A stretch of DNA of 64,000 bases, taken from contig NZ_FNZG01000002.1 of the NCBI RefSeq assembly GCF_900109195.1, forward strand, positions 132,355-196,354. The letters run 5' to 3'. Shown here one piece after another: positions 7,280-16,900 of this stretch; positions within the stretch are counted from its first letter, which is position 1; the number at the start of each line of letters is the position of its first letter. Under the pieces are notes generated by a model that made no database searches, had not been told where the DNA came from, and saw nothing but the letters and a program-made list of their open reading frames with translations. Source of the stretch: Pseudooceanicola nitratireducens. Lineage in GTDB: Bacteria > Pseudomonadota > Alphaproteobacteria > Rhodobacterales > Rhodobacteraceae. Position numbers and translations under genes: made by a program.

Positions 7280-8806
7280 ATGGCTCTTGGCCTATGGGAT
7301 TTCCTGTTGATCTGCGTCGTCTGTGTGCTGACGGCACTTCTGGTTCTGCCGGTGCTCTGGCGCCAACTGGACAAGCGGTCTTCGGGTCAGGGCGACGCCG
7401 GTGCGCTGCGCCTTGCCAACGGCCGCGTGGTGGAATGCGACGCGTCCTTGCAGCTGCAACTGGACGGTGACGGATGGACCGGCGATCTTCGGGATCTCAG
7501 GCCCTATTTCTCGTTCCGGTTCAGCGGTCTGCCCGTGACCTTCCCGGTCTATCATGCCGACGGCAGTTGGAGCTTTCAGCCCCATTCGCCCTCTGATCCC
7601 GCGGTCCTTCTGGTGGTACGCAAGGGCGGCGTGCTGTCGATCGTGCTGGATGACCCCGGCAGCACCCAGACTATGGCGGATCATGTCACGGCTTTTCGCG
7701 CCTATGTGCACAGGATGGCCAAGTGGATTTCCGATGCGACCCCGCATCCCAACTGGATGCTGGATCCAGATGGCAAGGTCATCTGGTCTAATCTTGCCTA
7801 CAAGGCGCTGAAGCGGCATGCAGCCGAGCCGGCCGCCGAAGATCTGCCTGTCCTGCGCTGCGGGCAGGAAGACGCCCCCTATACCGAACGCCATCAGAAC
7901 CGCGTGCGGTTCCGTACAAGGGATGACCTGCCGGACCGCTGGTATGATGTCACCGTCTCGCCCAGGCGGGGGCTGACCCTGTACCTCGCCACCGATGTCA
8001 CGGCCGTGGTGAAGGCCGAAAAGGCGCAGCGGTCTTTCGTGCAGACCCTGACCAAGACCTTCGCCCAGCTGTCGACCGGGCTGGCGATCTTTGATCGCAA
8101 CCGGCGGCTGGCACTGTTCAATCCGGCGCTGATCGACCTGACGTCTCTGTCGCCGGAATTCCTGTCGGCCCGGCCCAATTACCAAAGCTTTTTCGACAAG
8201 CTGCGGGATGAGATGATCATGCCCGAGCCGCGCAATTATTCGAACTGGCGCGACCAGATCTTGGACCTGATCTCGCGCGCCGAAAGCGGCCAGTACGAAG
8301 AAACCTGGAACCTGGCGCAGGGCAAGACCTATCGGGTCACCGGGCGGCCGCATCCCAACGGGGCCGTCGCCTTCCTGTTCGAAGACATCAGCGCCGAGGT
8401 CACGCTGACCCGCCGGTTCCGCGAACAGCTGGACATCGCCCAGGCGGTGATGGAGTCGCTGGATGACGCGATCGCCGTCTTCTCGCCCCAGGGGGTGCTG
8501 AGCTATACGAACCCCGCCTACCAGGATCTTTGGGGGATCAGCGGCGGGGCGACGCAGCTGGACCAGAAGGTGGCGGATGTCTCGTCCCATTGGCAAAAGG
8601 TCTGCGGCCCCGATCCCACCTGGGGCGATTTCCGCGATTTTGTCGTCGGCTTCGGGGACCGCTGCGAATGGGACGCCCGCGTCAGGATGAGCGATGGCCG
8701 CCAGATGGATTGCCGTTTCAAGCCGCTGCAGGGCGGGGCAACGCTGGCAACCTTCCGTATCCTTCAGACCCGGGTGCCGCTGCAGGAAATCAGCTCCTAC
8801 TCCTGA
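7280..8806 (+). CDS. Membrane-anchored PAS-array protein, DivL-like without kinase domain
   Basis: A 508-residue protein with one N-terminal membrane helix (about 1-29) followed by at least three PAS-like regions; PAS hallmarks are visible in LDPDGKVIWSNLAYKAL, LAIFDRNRRLALFNPALIDL and IAVFSPQGVLSYTNPAYQDLW. It ends with LQTRVPLQEISSYS, with no HisKA or ATPase domain. In alphaproteobacteria the gene before tsaE-amgK-murU-addBA-trxA is, from my knowledge of Caulobacter, divL, the PAS-containing pseudokinase that controls CckA and CtrA. Position and architecture suggest a shortened DivL. The ATG at 7280 is chosen over an upstream TTG at 7250; neither has a strong ribosome site. A plain orphan PAS sensor is the alternative. 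Confidence 0.7.
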   Translation: MALGLWDFLLICVVCVLTALLVLPVLWRQLDKRSSGQGDAGALRLANGRVVECDASLQLQLDGDGWTGDLRDLRPYFSFRFSGLPVTFPVYHADGSWSFQPHSPSDPAVLLVVRKGGVLSIVLDDPGSTQTMADHVTAFRAYVHRMAKWISDATPHPNWMLDPDGKVIWSNLAYKALKRHAAEPAAEDLPVLRCGQEDAPYTERHQNRVRFRTRDDLPDRWYDVTVSPRRGLTLYLATDVTAVVKAEKAQRSFVQTLTKTFAQLSTGLAIFDRNRRLALFNPALIDLTSLSPEFLSARPNYQSFFDKLRDEMIMPEPRNYSNWRDQILDLISRAESGQYEETWNLAQGKTYRVTGRPHPNGAVAFLFEDISAEVTLTRRFREQLDIAQAVMESLDDAIAVFSPQGVLSYTNPAYQDLWGISGGATQLDQKVADVSSHWQKVCGPDPTWGDFRDFVVGFGDRCEWDARVRMSDGRQMDCRFKPLQGGATLATFRILQTRVPLQEISSYS

Positions 8807-8849
8807 CGCTTGTGCTTGCGGCCCGGGGCGGCACAAGTAATGTCGGCCT

Positions 8850-9317
8850 ATGTCGGAATTCAGCCATGTCGTCCTGTCCCGAACCGCGGACCAGACTGCC
8901 GCGCTTGCGCAGCACATCGGCGCGGGCCTGCGGCCGGGCGACGTTCTTCTTCTGGAAGGGCCGGTCGGGGCTGGCAAAAGCCATTTTGCCCGCGCCCTGA
9001 TCCTGTCGCTGCTTGAGGTGCCCGAGGACGTGCCCTCGCCCACCTTCACGCTGGTTCAGACCTACGACACCCCCCGGGGCGAGGTCTGGCATTCCGACCT
9101 GTACCGCCTGTCCAGCCCGGACGAGGTGATCGAACTGGGCCTGACCGAGGCCTTCGAGGACGCGATCTGCCTGGTGGAATGGCCCGACCGTCTGGGCGAT
9201 CTGTTGCCCGAAGGCGCCCTGCGCATTGCGCTTTCGCCCGAGGGCGACGATATCCGCCGCATCACCCTGACCGGCCCCGCGCGCTGGCAGTCGCTTCTGG
9301 AGGATGCCGATGTCTGA
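8850..9317 (+). CDS. tsaE: tRNA threonylcarbamoyladenosine ATPase TsaE
   Basis: ATPase that works with TsaB and TsaD to make N6-threonylcarbamoyladenosine at position 37 of ANN-decoding tRNAs; cytoplasmic and essential in many bacteria. The 155-residue product has the P-loop GPVGAGKS (37-44), the TsaE hallmark PSPTFTLVQTY (about 63-73), HSDLYRL, and the EWPDRLGDLLPE segment. Length is family-typical. It starts 44 bases after the PAS gene, and its last codons overlap the start of amgK, so translation of the two is probably coupled. Confidence 0.97.
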   Translation: MSEFSHVVLSRTADQTAALAQHIGAGLRPGDVLLLEGPVGAGKSHFARALILSLLEVPEDVPSPTFTLVQTYDTPRGEVWHSDLYRLSSPDEVIELGLTEAFEDAICLVEWPDRLGDLLPEGALRIALSPEGDDIRRITLTGPARWQSLLEDADV

Positions 9318-10320
9318 GACCCCTTCTGAGACCCCCCGCGAGACGCTGAAACAGGCGTTCCTGGACACGACCCCCTGGGCACAGGCGGAACGGTGGATGA
9401 TCGCCGGCGATGCCTCGAACCGGAAATACGACCGGCTGCGGATGGGCGACGACACCGCCATCCTGATGGACGCCCCGCCCGAGAAGGGCGAAGACGTCGC
9501 GCCCTTTGTTGCCGTTGCGGATTACCTGACCGGGCTTGGCCTGTCGGCCCCGAAGATCCTGGCCCGCGACATGGCGCGCGGTTTTCTTCTGCTGGAAGAT
9601 CTGGGCGACGATCTGTTTGCGCGGGTGGCCGTGGCTGATCCCGCGCTGGAAACCCCGATGTACCGCGCCGCCATCGACGCGCTGATCGCCCTGCACCGCG
9701 CCGATCCGATGCCGGGGCTTGCCGCCTATGACGCCGGGGTGATGACCCCCCTCGCCGCGCTGGCCTATGACTGGTACCTGGCCGAAAGCCTTGGTGCCCG
9801 TCCGGACGCTCGCGCGGAATTCTGCACGGCGATGGGGCCGCTTCTGGCCGGTCACGCTGCAACCGACGTCACCATCCTGCGCGATTACCATGCCGAGAAC
9901 CTGCTGTGGCTGCCCCACCGCGATGATGCCGCACGGGTCGGATTACTGGACTTCCAGGACGCGATGCTGGGCGATCCGGCCTATGATCTGGTCTCGCTTC
10001 TGATGGATGCGCGTCGCGATGTCCCGCCCGCGCTGGCCGATGAGATGATCGGTTACTATACGCAGGCGTATGGCCTGGACCGCGCGGCGTTCGAGACCCG
10101 CTATCACGTGGTCGGTGCCCAGCGGAACCTGCGCATCCTGGGTGTCTTCGCCCGGCTGTCCCGCCGCGATGGCAAAAAGCATTATGTCGATCTGATCCCG
10201 CGCGTCTGGGATCACCTGATGGTCAACCTTGCGCATCCCGCGCTGGCCCCGGTCGCCGCGCTGATCAAGCGCGATCTGCCCGCGCCGGATGCGCAGATCC
10301 TGGACAGGTTGCGCCGATGA
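9310..10320 (+). CDS. amgK: N-acetylmuramate/N-acetylglucosamine anomeric kinase
   Basis: Phosphorylates MurNAc or GlcNAc at C1 in cell-wall recycling, feeding MurU. The 336-residue protein has the aminoglycoside-phosphotransferase fold: nucleotide-lobe segment GDASNRKYDRL (33-43), the catalytic loop RDYHAENLLW (D192, H194, N197) and the metal-binding LLDFQDAMLGD (D214). Many such kinases are annotated only as phosphotransferases; the coupled murU-like gene directly downstream makes AmgK the best reading. Of two in-frame ATGs, the second (9310) is chosen because GGAGG lies six bases before it. It overlaps tsaE by 8 bases. Confidence 0.86.
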   Translation: MSETPSETPRETLKQAFLDTTPWAQAERWMIAGDASNRKYDRLRMGDDTAILMDAPPEKGEDVAPFVAVADYLTGLGLSAPKILARDMARGFLLLEDLGDDLFARVAVADPALETPMYRAAIDALIALHRADPMPGLAAYDAGVMTPLAALAYDWYLAESLGARPDARAEFCTAMGPLLAGHAATDVTILRDYHAENLLWLPHRDDAARVGLLDFQDAMLGDPAYDLVSLLMDARRDVPPALADEMIGYYTQAYGLDRAAFETRYHVVGAQRNLRILGVFARLSRRDGKKHYVDLIPRVWDHLMVNLAHPALAPVAALIKRDLPAPDAQILDRLRR

Positions 10321-10991
10321 TGCCCGATGCACTGATGCTGTTTGCCGCCGGGTTCGGCACCCGGATGGGCGCGCTGACCAAGGATCGGCCCAAGCCTCTG
10401 GTCCAGGTCGCGGGGCGTCCGCTGATCGACCATGCGCTGGACCATGCGCGCGGCGTGATCACCGGACCGAAGGTTGCCAACCTGCATTACCTGCCCGACC
10501 AGCTTGAAGATCATCTGGCCGGCACCGATGTGCATTGCCTGCGCGAAGGGCCCGAGATCCTGGAAACCGGCGGCGGGCTGCGCAATGCCCTGCCGCTGCT
10601 TGGGTCGGGTCCTGTGTTCACGATGAACTCGGATGCCGTCTGGGCCGGGCCGAACCCGCTGCAGATGCTGCGCGATCACTGGCGCGACGGGATGGAGGCG
10701 CTGCTGCTGTGCATCGACCCCGCCCGCGCCGTCGGCCATTCCGGCACCGGGGATTTCCTGCCCGGTCCTCCGGTCACGCGCGGCCCGGGGCTGATCTATA
10801 CCGGGGCGCAGATCCTGCGGACCGAGGGGCTGATGCAGATCGAAGAGGCGTCATTTTCCCTGAACCTGCTGTGGAACGACATGCTAAAGCGCGGCACGCT
10901 GCATATTCTTCCATACGATGGCGAATGGTGCGACGTGGGCCGCCCTGAAGGCATCGCCCTGGCCGAGGACATGCTGGCCCGCCATGTTTGA
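10317..10991 (+). CDS. murU: N-acetylmuramate-1-phosphate uridylyltransferase
   Basis: Transfers UMP from UTP to MurNAc-1-phosphate, producing UDP-MurNAc by the recycling route that bypasses MurA. The 224-residue nucleotidyltransferase carries the sugar-nucleotide signature AAGFGTRMGALTKDRPKPL (10-28) with the conserved Lys, then VAGRPLIDHAL, the ETGGGL segment and NSDAVWAG for metal binding. ATGA overlap with amgK supports a single pathway unit. Two ATGs are adjacent (10317 and 10320). Alternative: a general mannose- or glucose-1-phosphate guanylyl/thymidylyltransferase, less likely given the neighbour and small size. Confidence 0.88.
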   Translation: MMPDALMLFAAGFGTRMGALTKDRPKPLVQVAGRPLIDHALDHARGVITGPKVANLHYLPDQLEDHLAGTDVHCLREGPEILETGGGLRNALPLLGSGPVFTMNSDAVWAGPNPLQMLRDHWRDGMEALLLCIDPARAVGHSGTGDFLPGPPVTRGPGLIYTGAQILRTEGLMQIEEASFSLNLLWNDMLKRGTLHILPYDGEWCDVGRPEGIALAEDMLARHV

Positions 10992-13911
10992 TCCATCCGA
11001 CAAGCCCCGCCTTTTCGGCCTGCCGCCAGGTGCAGATTTTCCCAGCCACCTGGTCGACGGTCTGATCGAACGCGCGGCGCATTTCGGGCCGGACCTGCTG
11101 GGCAGGACCACGCTGATCGTCAACACGCGGCGGATGGCGCGGCGGATCCGGGCGCTGTTCGATGCCGGCCCTCCGGGGCTTGTCCCGCGCATCCGGCTGG
11201 TCACCGACCTGGGCGAGGATATGGCCCTGTCGCGCATCCCCGCGCCCGTGTCGCCCCTGCAGCGGCGGCTCGAGCTGATCCCCCTGGTCCGCGCCCTGAT
11301 GGAGCAGGAGCCGGACATCGCCCCGCGCGCCGCCCTGTTCGATCTGGCCGACAGCCTGGCGCGGGTCTTTGACGAAATGCGCGGCGAAGGCGTGTCCTTT
11401 GACGCGATCCGCGATCTGGATGTCTCGGCCCATTCCGATCACTGGGCGCGGGCGCTGAAGTTCCTGACCATCGTCGACGCGGTCGAAGATGACACCCCGG
11501 TGCCCGACCCATCGGCGCGGATGCGCATGGTGGCCGAAGCCCTGGCAAAGGATTGGGAAACCACCCCGCCCGACGGGCCGGTGATCGTCGCGGGCTCTAC
11601 TGGGTCGCGCGGGGCGACGAATCTGCTGATGCAGGCGGTGGCGCGGCTGCCGCAGGGGGCCGTGGTGCTGCCCGGTTTCGATTTCGACCTGCCGCATGCG
11701 GTCTGGGAAAGGAACCTGAACGACGCCCTGACCGGAGAGGACCACCCCCAGTACCGCTTTGGCCGCTTGATGGCGACGCTTGGGCTGAAACCCCGCGACG
11801 TGGCCCGCTGGCGGTCGACCGACCAGAACGACGCGCGCAACCGCCTTTTGTCGCTGGCCATGCGCCCGGCGCCTGTGACGAACCAATGGCTGACCGAAGG
11901 CCCGCAGCTGCGTGACCTGGACGTGGCGATGCGCGGGGTCACATTGCTCGAGGCACCTTCGGCCCGGGAAGAGGCGCAGGCGATTGCCCTGCGACTGCGC
12001 AAATCGGCCGAGGACGGGCAGCGTGCCGCGCTGATCACGCCCGACCGTCTGCTGGCGCGGCAGGTCAAGGCGGCGCTGGACCGTTGGGACATCCTGCCTG
12101 ACGATTCCGCCGGTGAACCGCTTAGCCTGACGCCGCCAGGCCGGTTCCTGCGCCAAGTGGCCGAGCTGTGGCACTCCGACGGAACCGCGGGCGATCTGCT
12201 GGCGCTGCTGAAACATCCGCTATGCCATTCCGGCGCCGATCGCGGCCCGCACCTGGTGCTGTCCCGCGCGCTGGAGCTTGAGCTGCGGCGCAACGGCCCG
12301 CCCTTCCCCGATGCCGACACGATCCGCCGCTTTGCCGCCGAACGGCCCGAGGCGATCGCGCCTGCCTGGGCCGATTGGGTGATCCGGCTGGCGCGTCCGG
12401 TCGCGGATCAGGTGATGACGCTTTCCGATCGGCTGGATCATCTGATCGTCCGGGCCGAGGCGTTGTCGCGCGGCTCGACCGCTGATACGGACGGACGGCT
12501 GTGGCTGGGCACCGCCGGCGAAGGCGTGCAAGCCAAGATCGCCGACCTGATCGAGGCCGCCCCCGTGACCGGAGAAATCGGGCCGCAGGATTTCTCGAAC
12601 ATGCTGAACGCGGTGCTGCGCGGGGCCGAGGACCGCGACAGCACCACGCCGCATCCCGACATCCTGATCTGGGGCACGCTTGAGGCCCGGGTGCAGGGCG
12701 CCGACCTGGTGATCCTGGGCGGTCTCAACGAAGGCACCTGGCCCGAGATGCCGCCCCCCGATCCCTGGCTGAACCGCACCATGCGCGCCCAGGCGGGCCT
12801 GTTGCTGCCCGAACGCACCATCGGGCTGTCGGCGCATGATTTCCAGCAGGCCGCCGCCGCACCCGAGGTCTGGATCACCCGCGCCCTTCGGGGAAGCGAG
12901 GCGGAAACCGTGGCCTCGCGCTGGCTGAACCGGCTGACCAACCTGCTGACCGGGCTTGGCGCAAGCGGACAGGGCGAATTGGCCGCCGCCCGCGCCCGTG
13001 GGGCAGAGTGGCTGCACCTGGTCGAGGCGCTGGACCGGGTCGACAGCGTGCCGCCCGCGCCGCGCCCCTCGCCCAGCCCGCCACCCGCTGCGCGGCCACG
13101 CAAGCTGTCGGTGACGCAGATCAAGACGCTGATCCGGGATCCTTATGCGATCTACGCCCGCGAGGTTCTGCGCCTGTCACGGCTGGACCCGCTGATGAAG
13201 GAACCCGACGCGCTGGAACGCGGCACCAAGCTGCACAAGGTGATGGAGGTCTTCGTGCCTCAGGTCACCGAAGACCCCAGCCTGCTGACCGAGGATCACC
13301 TGATCGCCGTCACGCGCGAAGTTCTGGGCGAAGAAGTCCCCTGGGCCGAGGCGCGGATCCTCTGGCTGGCGAAGATGGCGCGCAATGCCGCCGCTCTGAT
13401 CGACGGCGAACGCAACCGCCAGGCCGCCGGGCATCCGGTCGGGTACGAGGTCGGCGGGCGCGCCACCCTTTCGGGCACTGGGTTCGACCTGACGGCCAAG
13501 GCCGACCGCATCGACCTGGACGCCAATGGCAATGCGCTGATCTACGACTACAAGACCGGGCAGATGTCGTCGCCCAATGCGCAGATGTCCTTTGACCTTC
13601 AGCTTCTGCTGATGGCGGCAATGGCGGAACGGGCCGCGTTCCACCAGATCGACCCGCGCCACGTGGTCCGCGCGGCCTTTGTCGGGCTGGGGTCGGACAC
13701 GAAAGAGGTCGACGCGCCGCTGGACAAGATTTCCTCCGATGAGGTCTGGGCCCGGTTCGAAGGCCTGATCCGGCGTTACCTGGACGACGGCCAGCCCTTT
13801 ACCGCGCGGCGTGCCATGTTCAAGTCCACGGATCAAAGCGATTACGACCACCTGGCCCGCTACGGCGAATGGGACATCGCCACCCCCGCACGGAAGGAGC
13901 CGGTGGAATGA
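10984..13911 (+). CDS. addB: Double-strand break repair protein AddB (alphaproteobacterial type)
   Basis: Nuclease subunit of the AddAB helicase-nuclease that resects double-strand breaks for RecA. The 975-residue protein starts MFDPSDKPRLFGLPPGADF, has the helicase-like but degenerate N-terminal half, the segment LNEGTWPEMPPPDPWLNRTM, and a C-terminal PD-(D/E)XK nuclease with KADRIDLDANGNALIYDYKT, where Asp and the YDYKTG lysine form the active site. I see no Walker A motif, as expected for alphaproteobacterial AddB. The ATG at 10984 overlaps the last codons of murU; its stop shares ATGA with addA. Confidence 0.96.
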   Translation: MFDPSDKPRLFGLPPGADFPSHLVDGLIERAAHFGPDLLGRTTLIVNTRRMARRIRALFDAGPPGLVPRIRLVTDLGEDMALSRIPAPVSPLQRRLELIPLVRALMEQEPDIAPRAALFDLADSLARVFDEMRGEGVSFDAIRDLDVSAHSDHWARALKFLTIVDAVEDDTPVPDPSARMRMVAEALAKDWETTPPDGPVIVAGSTGSRGATNLLMQAVARLPQGAVVLPGFDFDLPHAVWERNLNDALTGEDHPQYRFGRLMATLGLKPRDVARWRSTDQNDARNRLLSLAMRPAPVTNQWLTEGPQLRDLDVAMRGVTLLEAPSAREEAQAIALRLRKSAEDGQRAALITPDRLLARQVKAALDRWDILPDDSAGEPLSLTPPGRFLRQVAELWHSDGTAGDLLALLKHPLCHSGADRGPHLVLSRALELELRRNGPPFPDADTIRRFAAERPEAIAPAWADWVIRLARPVADQVMTLSDRLDHLIVRAEALSRGSTADTDGRLWLGTAGEGVQAKIADLIEAAPVTGEIGPQDFSNMLNAVLRGAEDRDSTTPHPDILIWGTLEARVQGADLVILGGLNEGTWPEMPPPDPWLNRTMRAQAGLLLPERTIGLSAHDFQQAAAAPEVWITRALRGSEAETVASRWLNRLTNLLTGLGASGQGELAAARARGAEWLHLVEALDRVDSVPPAPRPSPSPPPAARPRKLSVTQIKTLIRDPYAIYAREVLRLSRLDPLMKEPDALERGTKLHKVMEVFVPQVTEDPSLLTEDHLIAVTREVLGEEVPWAEARILWLAKMARNAAALIDGERNRQAAGHPVGYEVGGRATLSGTGFDLTAKADRIDLDANGNALIYDYKTGQMSSPNAQMSFDLQLLLMAAMAERAAFHQIDPRHVVRAAFVGLGSDTKEVDAPLDKISSDEVWARFEGLIRRYLDDGQPFTARRAMFKSTDQSDYDHLARYGEWDIATPARKEPVE

Positions 13912-16900
13912 TCCGCGACGCGGCAACCCAGCGCCAGGTCGATGCGGCCCGGCCCGATGTCTCGACCTGGCTGGCGGCGAATGCAGGGTCCGGCAAGACG
14001 CGGGTGCTGACCGACCGTGTGGCGCGTTTGCTGCTGGATGGCGTGTCGCCGCAGCACATCCTGTGCCTGACCTACACCAAGGCCGCCGCGACCGAGATGC
14101 AGAACCGGCTGTTCAAGCGTCTGGGCGCCTGGGCCATGCTGCCCGACGCCGATCTGCGCGCCGAACTGGCCACGCTTGGCGTGGATCAGGGGGTGAACCC
14201 GGAAAAGCTGGGCCATGCGCGCACCCTGTTTGCCCGCGCGATCGAAACGCCAGGCGGGCTGAAGATCCAGACGATCCACTCGTTCTGCGCCTCGCTTCTG
14301 CGACGCTTCCCGCTAGAGGCCGGGGTCAGCCCCCAGTTTACCGAGATGGAGGACCGCCAGGCCGCGCTGCTGCGTGCCGAGGTGATCGACCGCATTGCCC
14401 GCGGTCCTCAGGCGCATCTGCTGGAACGGGTGGCGCTGTTCTATTCCGGCATGTCGATGGAATCGCTTGGCGCCGCGATCACCGGCCACGCCGATCAGCT
14501 GGCCCGCCACCCCGGACGCGCCGCCCTGGCCCAGGGGCTGGGCTTACCCGCCGGCTACGACGCCGCCCAGCTGCTGGACGAGGTTTTCCTTGGCACCGAA
14601 ATGGACGATCTGGCCGCCCTGATCGAGGTCTGCAAAGCCAGCGGGACGAACGATCAGAAGACGGCCGCGAAACTGGCGCAGATCACCGGGCCGAACGCCG
14701 CCGCGCTGGCGATCCTGGAAGGGGCCTTCCTGACCGGGGCCGGCGCGAAGGACCCGTTTACCGCCAAGATAGGGTCACTTCCTGCGAAGAAGGCGCAGAA
14801 GGACAACCCCGATCTGATGGACCGGATCGACCCGCTGATGGCCCGGGTCGAGACCGCGCGCGACCGGCGTCTGGCGCTGTCGGTGCTGGACAAGACCGAG
14901 GCGCTTTATGACCTCGCCACCGTGTTCCTGCGCGACTACGCCCATGCGAAACTGCTGCGCGGGGCGATGGACTTTGACGACCTGATCCTGCGGACGCGGG
15001 ATCTTCTGACGAACCGCGATGTCTCGGCCTGGGTGCTGTTCCGGCTGGACGGCGGCATCGACCACATCCTGGTGGACGAGGCGCAGGATACCTCGCCCGT
15101 GCAATGGCAGGTGATCCAGGCCCTGGCGCGGGAATTCACCAGTGGCGAAGGCGCGCAGGACGACAAGACGCGCACCATCTTCGTGGTGGGCGACAAGAAA
15201 CAGTCGATCTATTCCTTCCAGGGGGCCGATCCGTCCGGGTTCGACCGCATGCGCGAGGATTTCGGCGAACGGCTGGCCGCGCTTGGCACGCCGCTACAAC
15301 GCATGGCGCTGGCGCATTCCTTCCGGTCGTCGCCTGCGGTGCTGTCTCTGGTCGATCAGGTCTTTGAAGGCCGGGTCGAGGCCGGGTTCTCGCCTGAGGA
15401 AACCCATATTGCCTTTCACGACACCCTGCCCGGCCGTGTCGATCTGTGGCCCGCCATCGAAAAGACCGACCAGGAAGAGGACGGCGAATGGGACGATCCC
15501 GTCGATCTGCCCGGCGCGCAGGATCACAACGTGGTTCTGGCCGACCGGATCGCGACCCGCATCCGCCGCATGATCGACGACCGCACCCCCCTGCCCCTGG
15601 GTGGTGGCAAGGCGCGGCCCCTGCACGAAGGCGACATTCTGATCCTGGTGCGCCGCCGCGCCCGGCTGTTTCACGAAATCATCCGCGCCTGCAAATCCAG
15701 GCGGTTGGAGATCGCCGGGGCCGACCGTCTGAAGATCGGGGCCGAGATGGCGGTGAAGGATCTGACCGCGCTGCTGTCCTTCCTCGCCACGCCCGAGGAT
15801 GATCTGAGCCTGGCTGCGGTGCTGAAATCGCCGCTGTTTGGCTGGGATGAACGGGCGCTGTTCGATCTGGCCCACAAACGCGAAAGCCGGCACCTCTGGC
15901 CCGCGCTGGACCAGCACCCCGCGCATGAACCGACCTGGAGCGTGCTGCGCGATCTGCGCGACAATGCGGATTTCCTGCGGCCCTACGAGCTTCTGGAACG
16001 GGTGCTGGTGCGCCACGACGGGCGGCGGCGCATGATGGCGCGGCTTGGGGTCGAGGCGCAGGATGGCATCGACGCGCTGCTGGATCAGGCGCTGGCCTAT
16101 GAACGCAGCGAGATTCCCAGCCTGACGGGCTTCCTAATCTGGCTTCAGGGCGACGACCCCGAGGTCAAACGCCAGATGGAAAGCGCCGGGTCGCGCATCC
16201 GGGTGATGACCGTGCATGGCTCCAAGGGGTTGGAGGCGCCGGTGGTCTTCATGCCCGAAACCCAGGCGCGCCGCGTGCAGCCCGGTGGCGACCTGATCGC
16301 GGGGGATGGTATCGCCTGGTGGAACACCCGCGCGGACGAGGCCCCGGCGACCCTGCGCGAGCTGGAAGAAACCCGCCGCCGCAAGCAGGAAGAAGAGGCC
16401 GACCGCCTGCTGTATGTCGCCATGACGCGGGCCGAGAAATGGCTGATCGTGGCCGCCGCCGGCGATCTGGGGAAAAGCGGCGACACCTGGTACGACCGGA
16501 TCCGCAACGGGATGGTCAAACTGGGCGCGCTGCCACTTGAGGCGCCGGGCGGCGAAGGGCTGCGGCTGGAAACCGGCGACTGGACGGCGCTTGAGGTCAG
16601 CGACCCGCCCGCGCCCGTCGACCGGTCTGTCGCCCTGCCCGACTGGGCGCAGCGCCGTCCGCCGACGCCTGCGCATCCGGGCAAGACGCTGGCACCCTCG
16701 GATCTGGGCGGGGCCAAGGCTCTGCCGGGCGAAGACGGCCTGGACGAAGAGGCCGCGAAGCGTCGGGGCCGTCAGGTGCACCGCCTGCTGGAACACCTCG
16801 TCGGCGTCGATCCGGCAGAATTCGACACCCTGGCCGCCGATCTGCTGGCGCGCGGGCCCGACCGGGCCGAGGGCGAGGAACTGGCCCTGCTGGGCACCGA

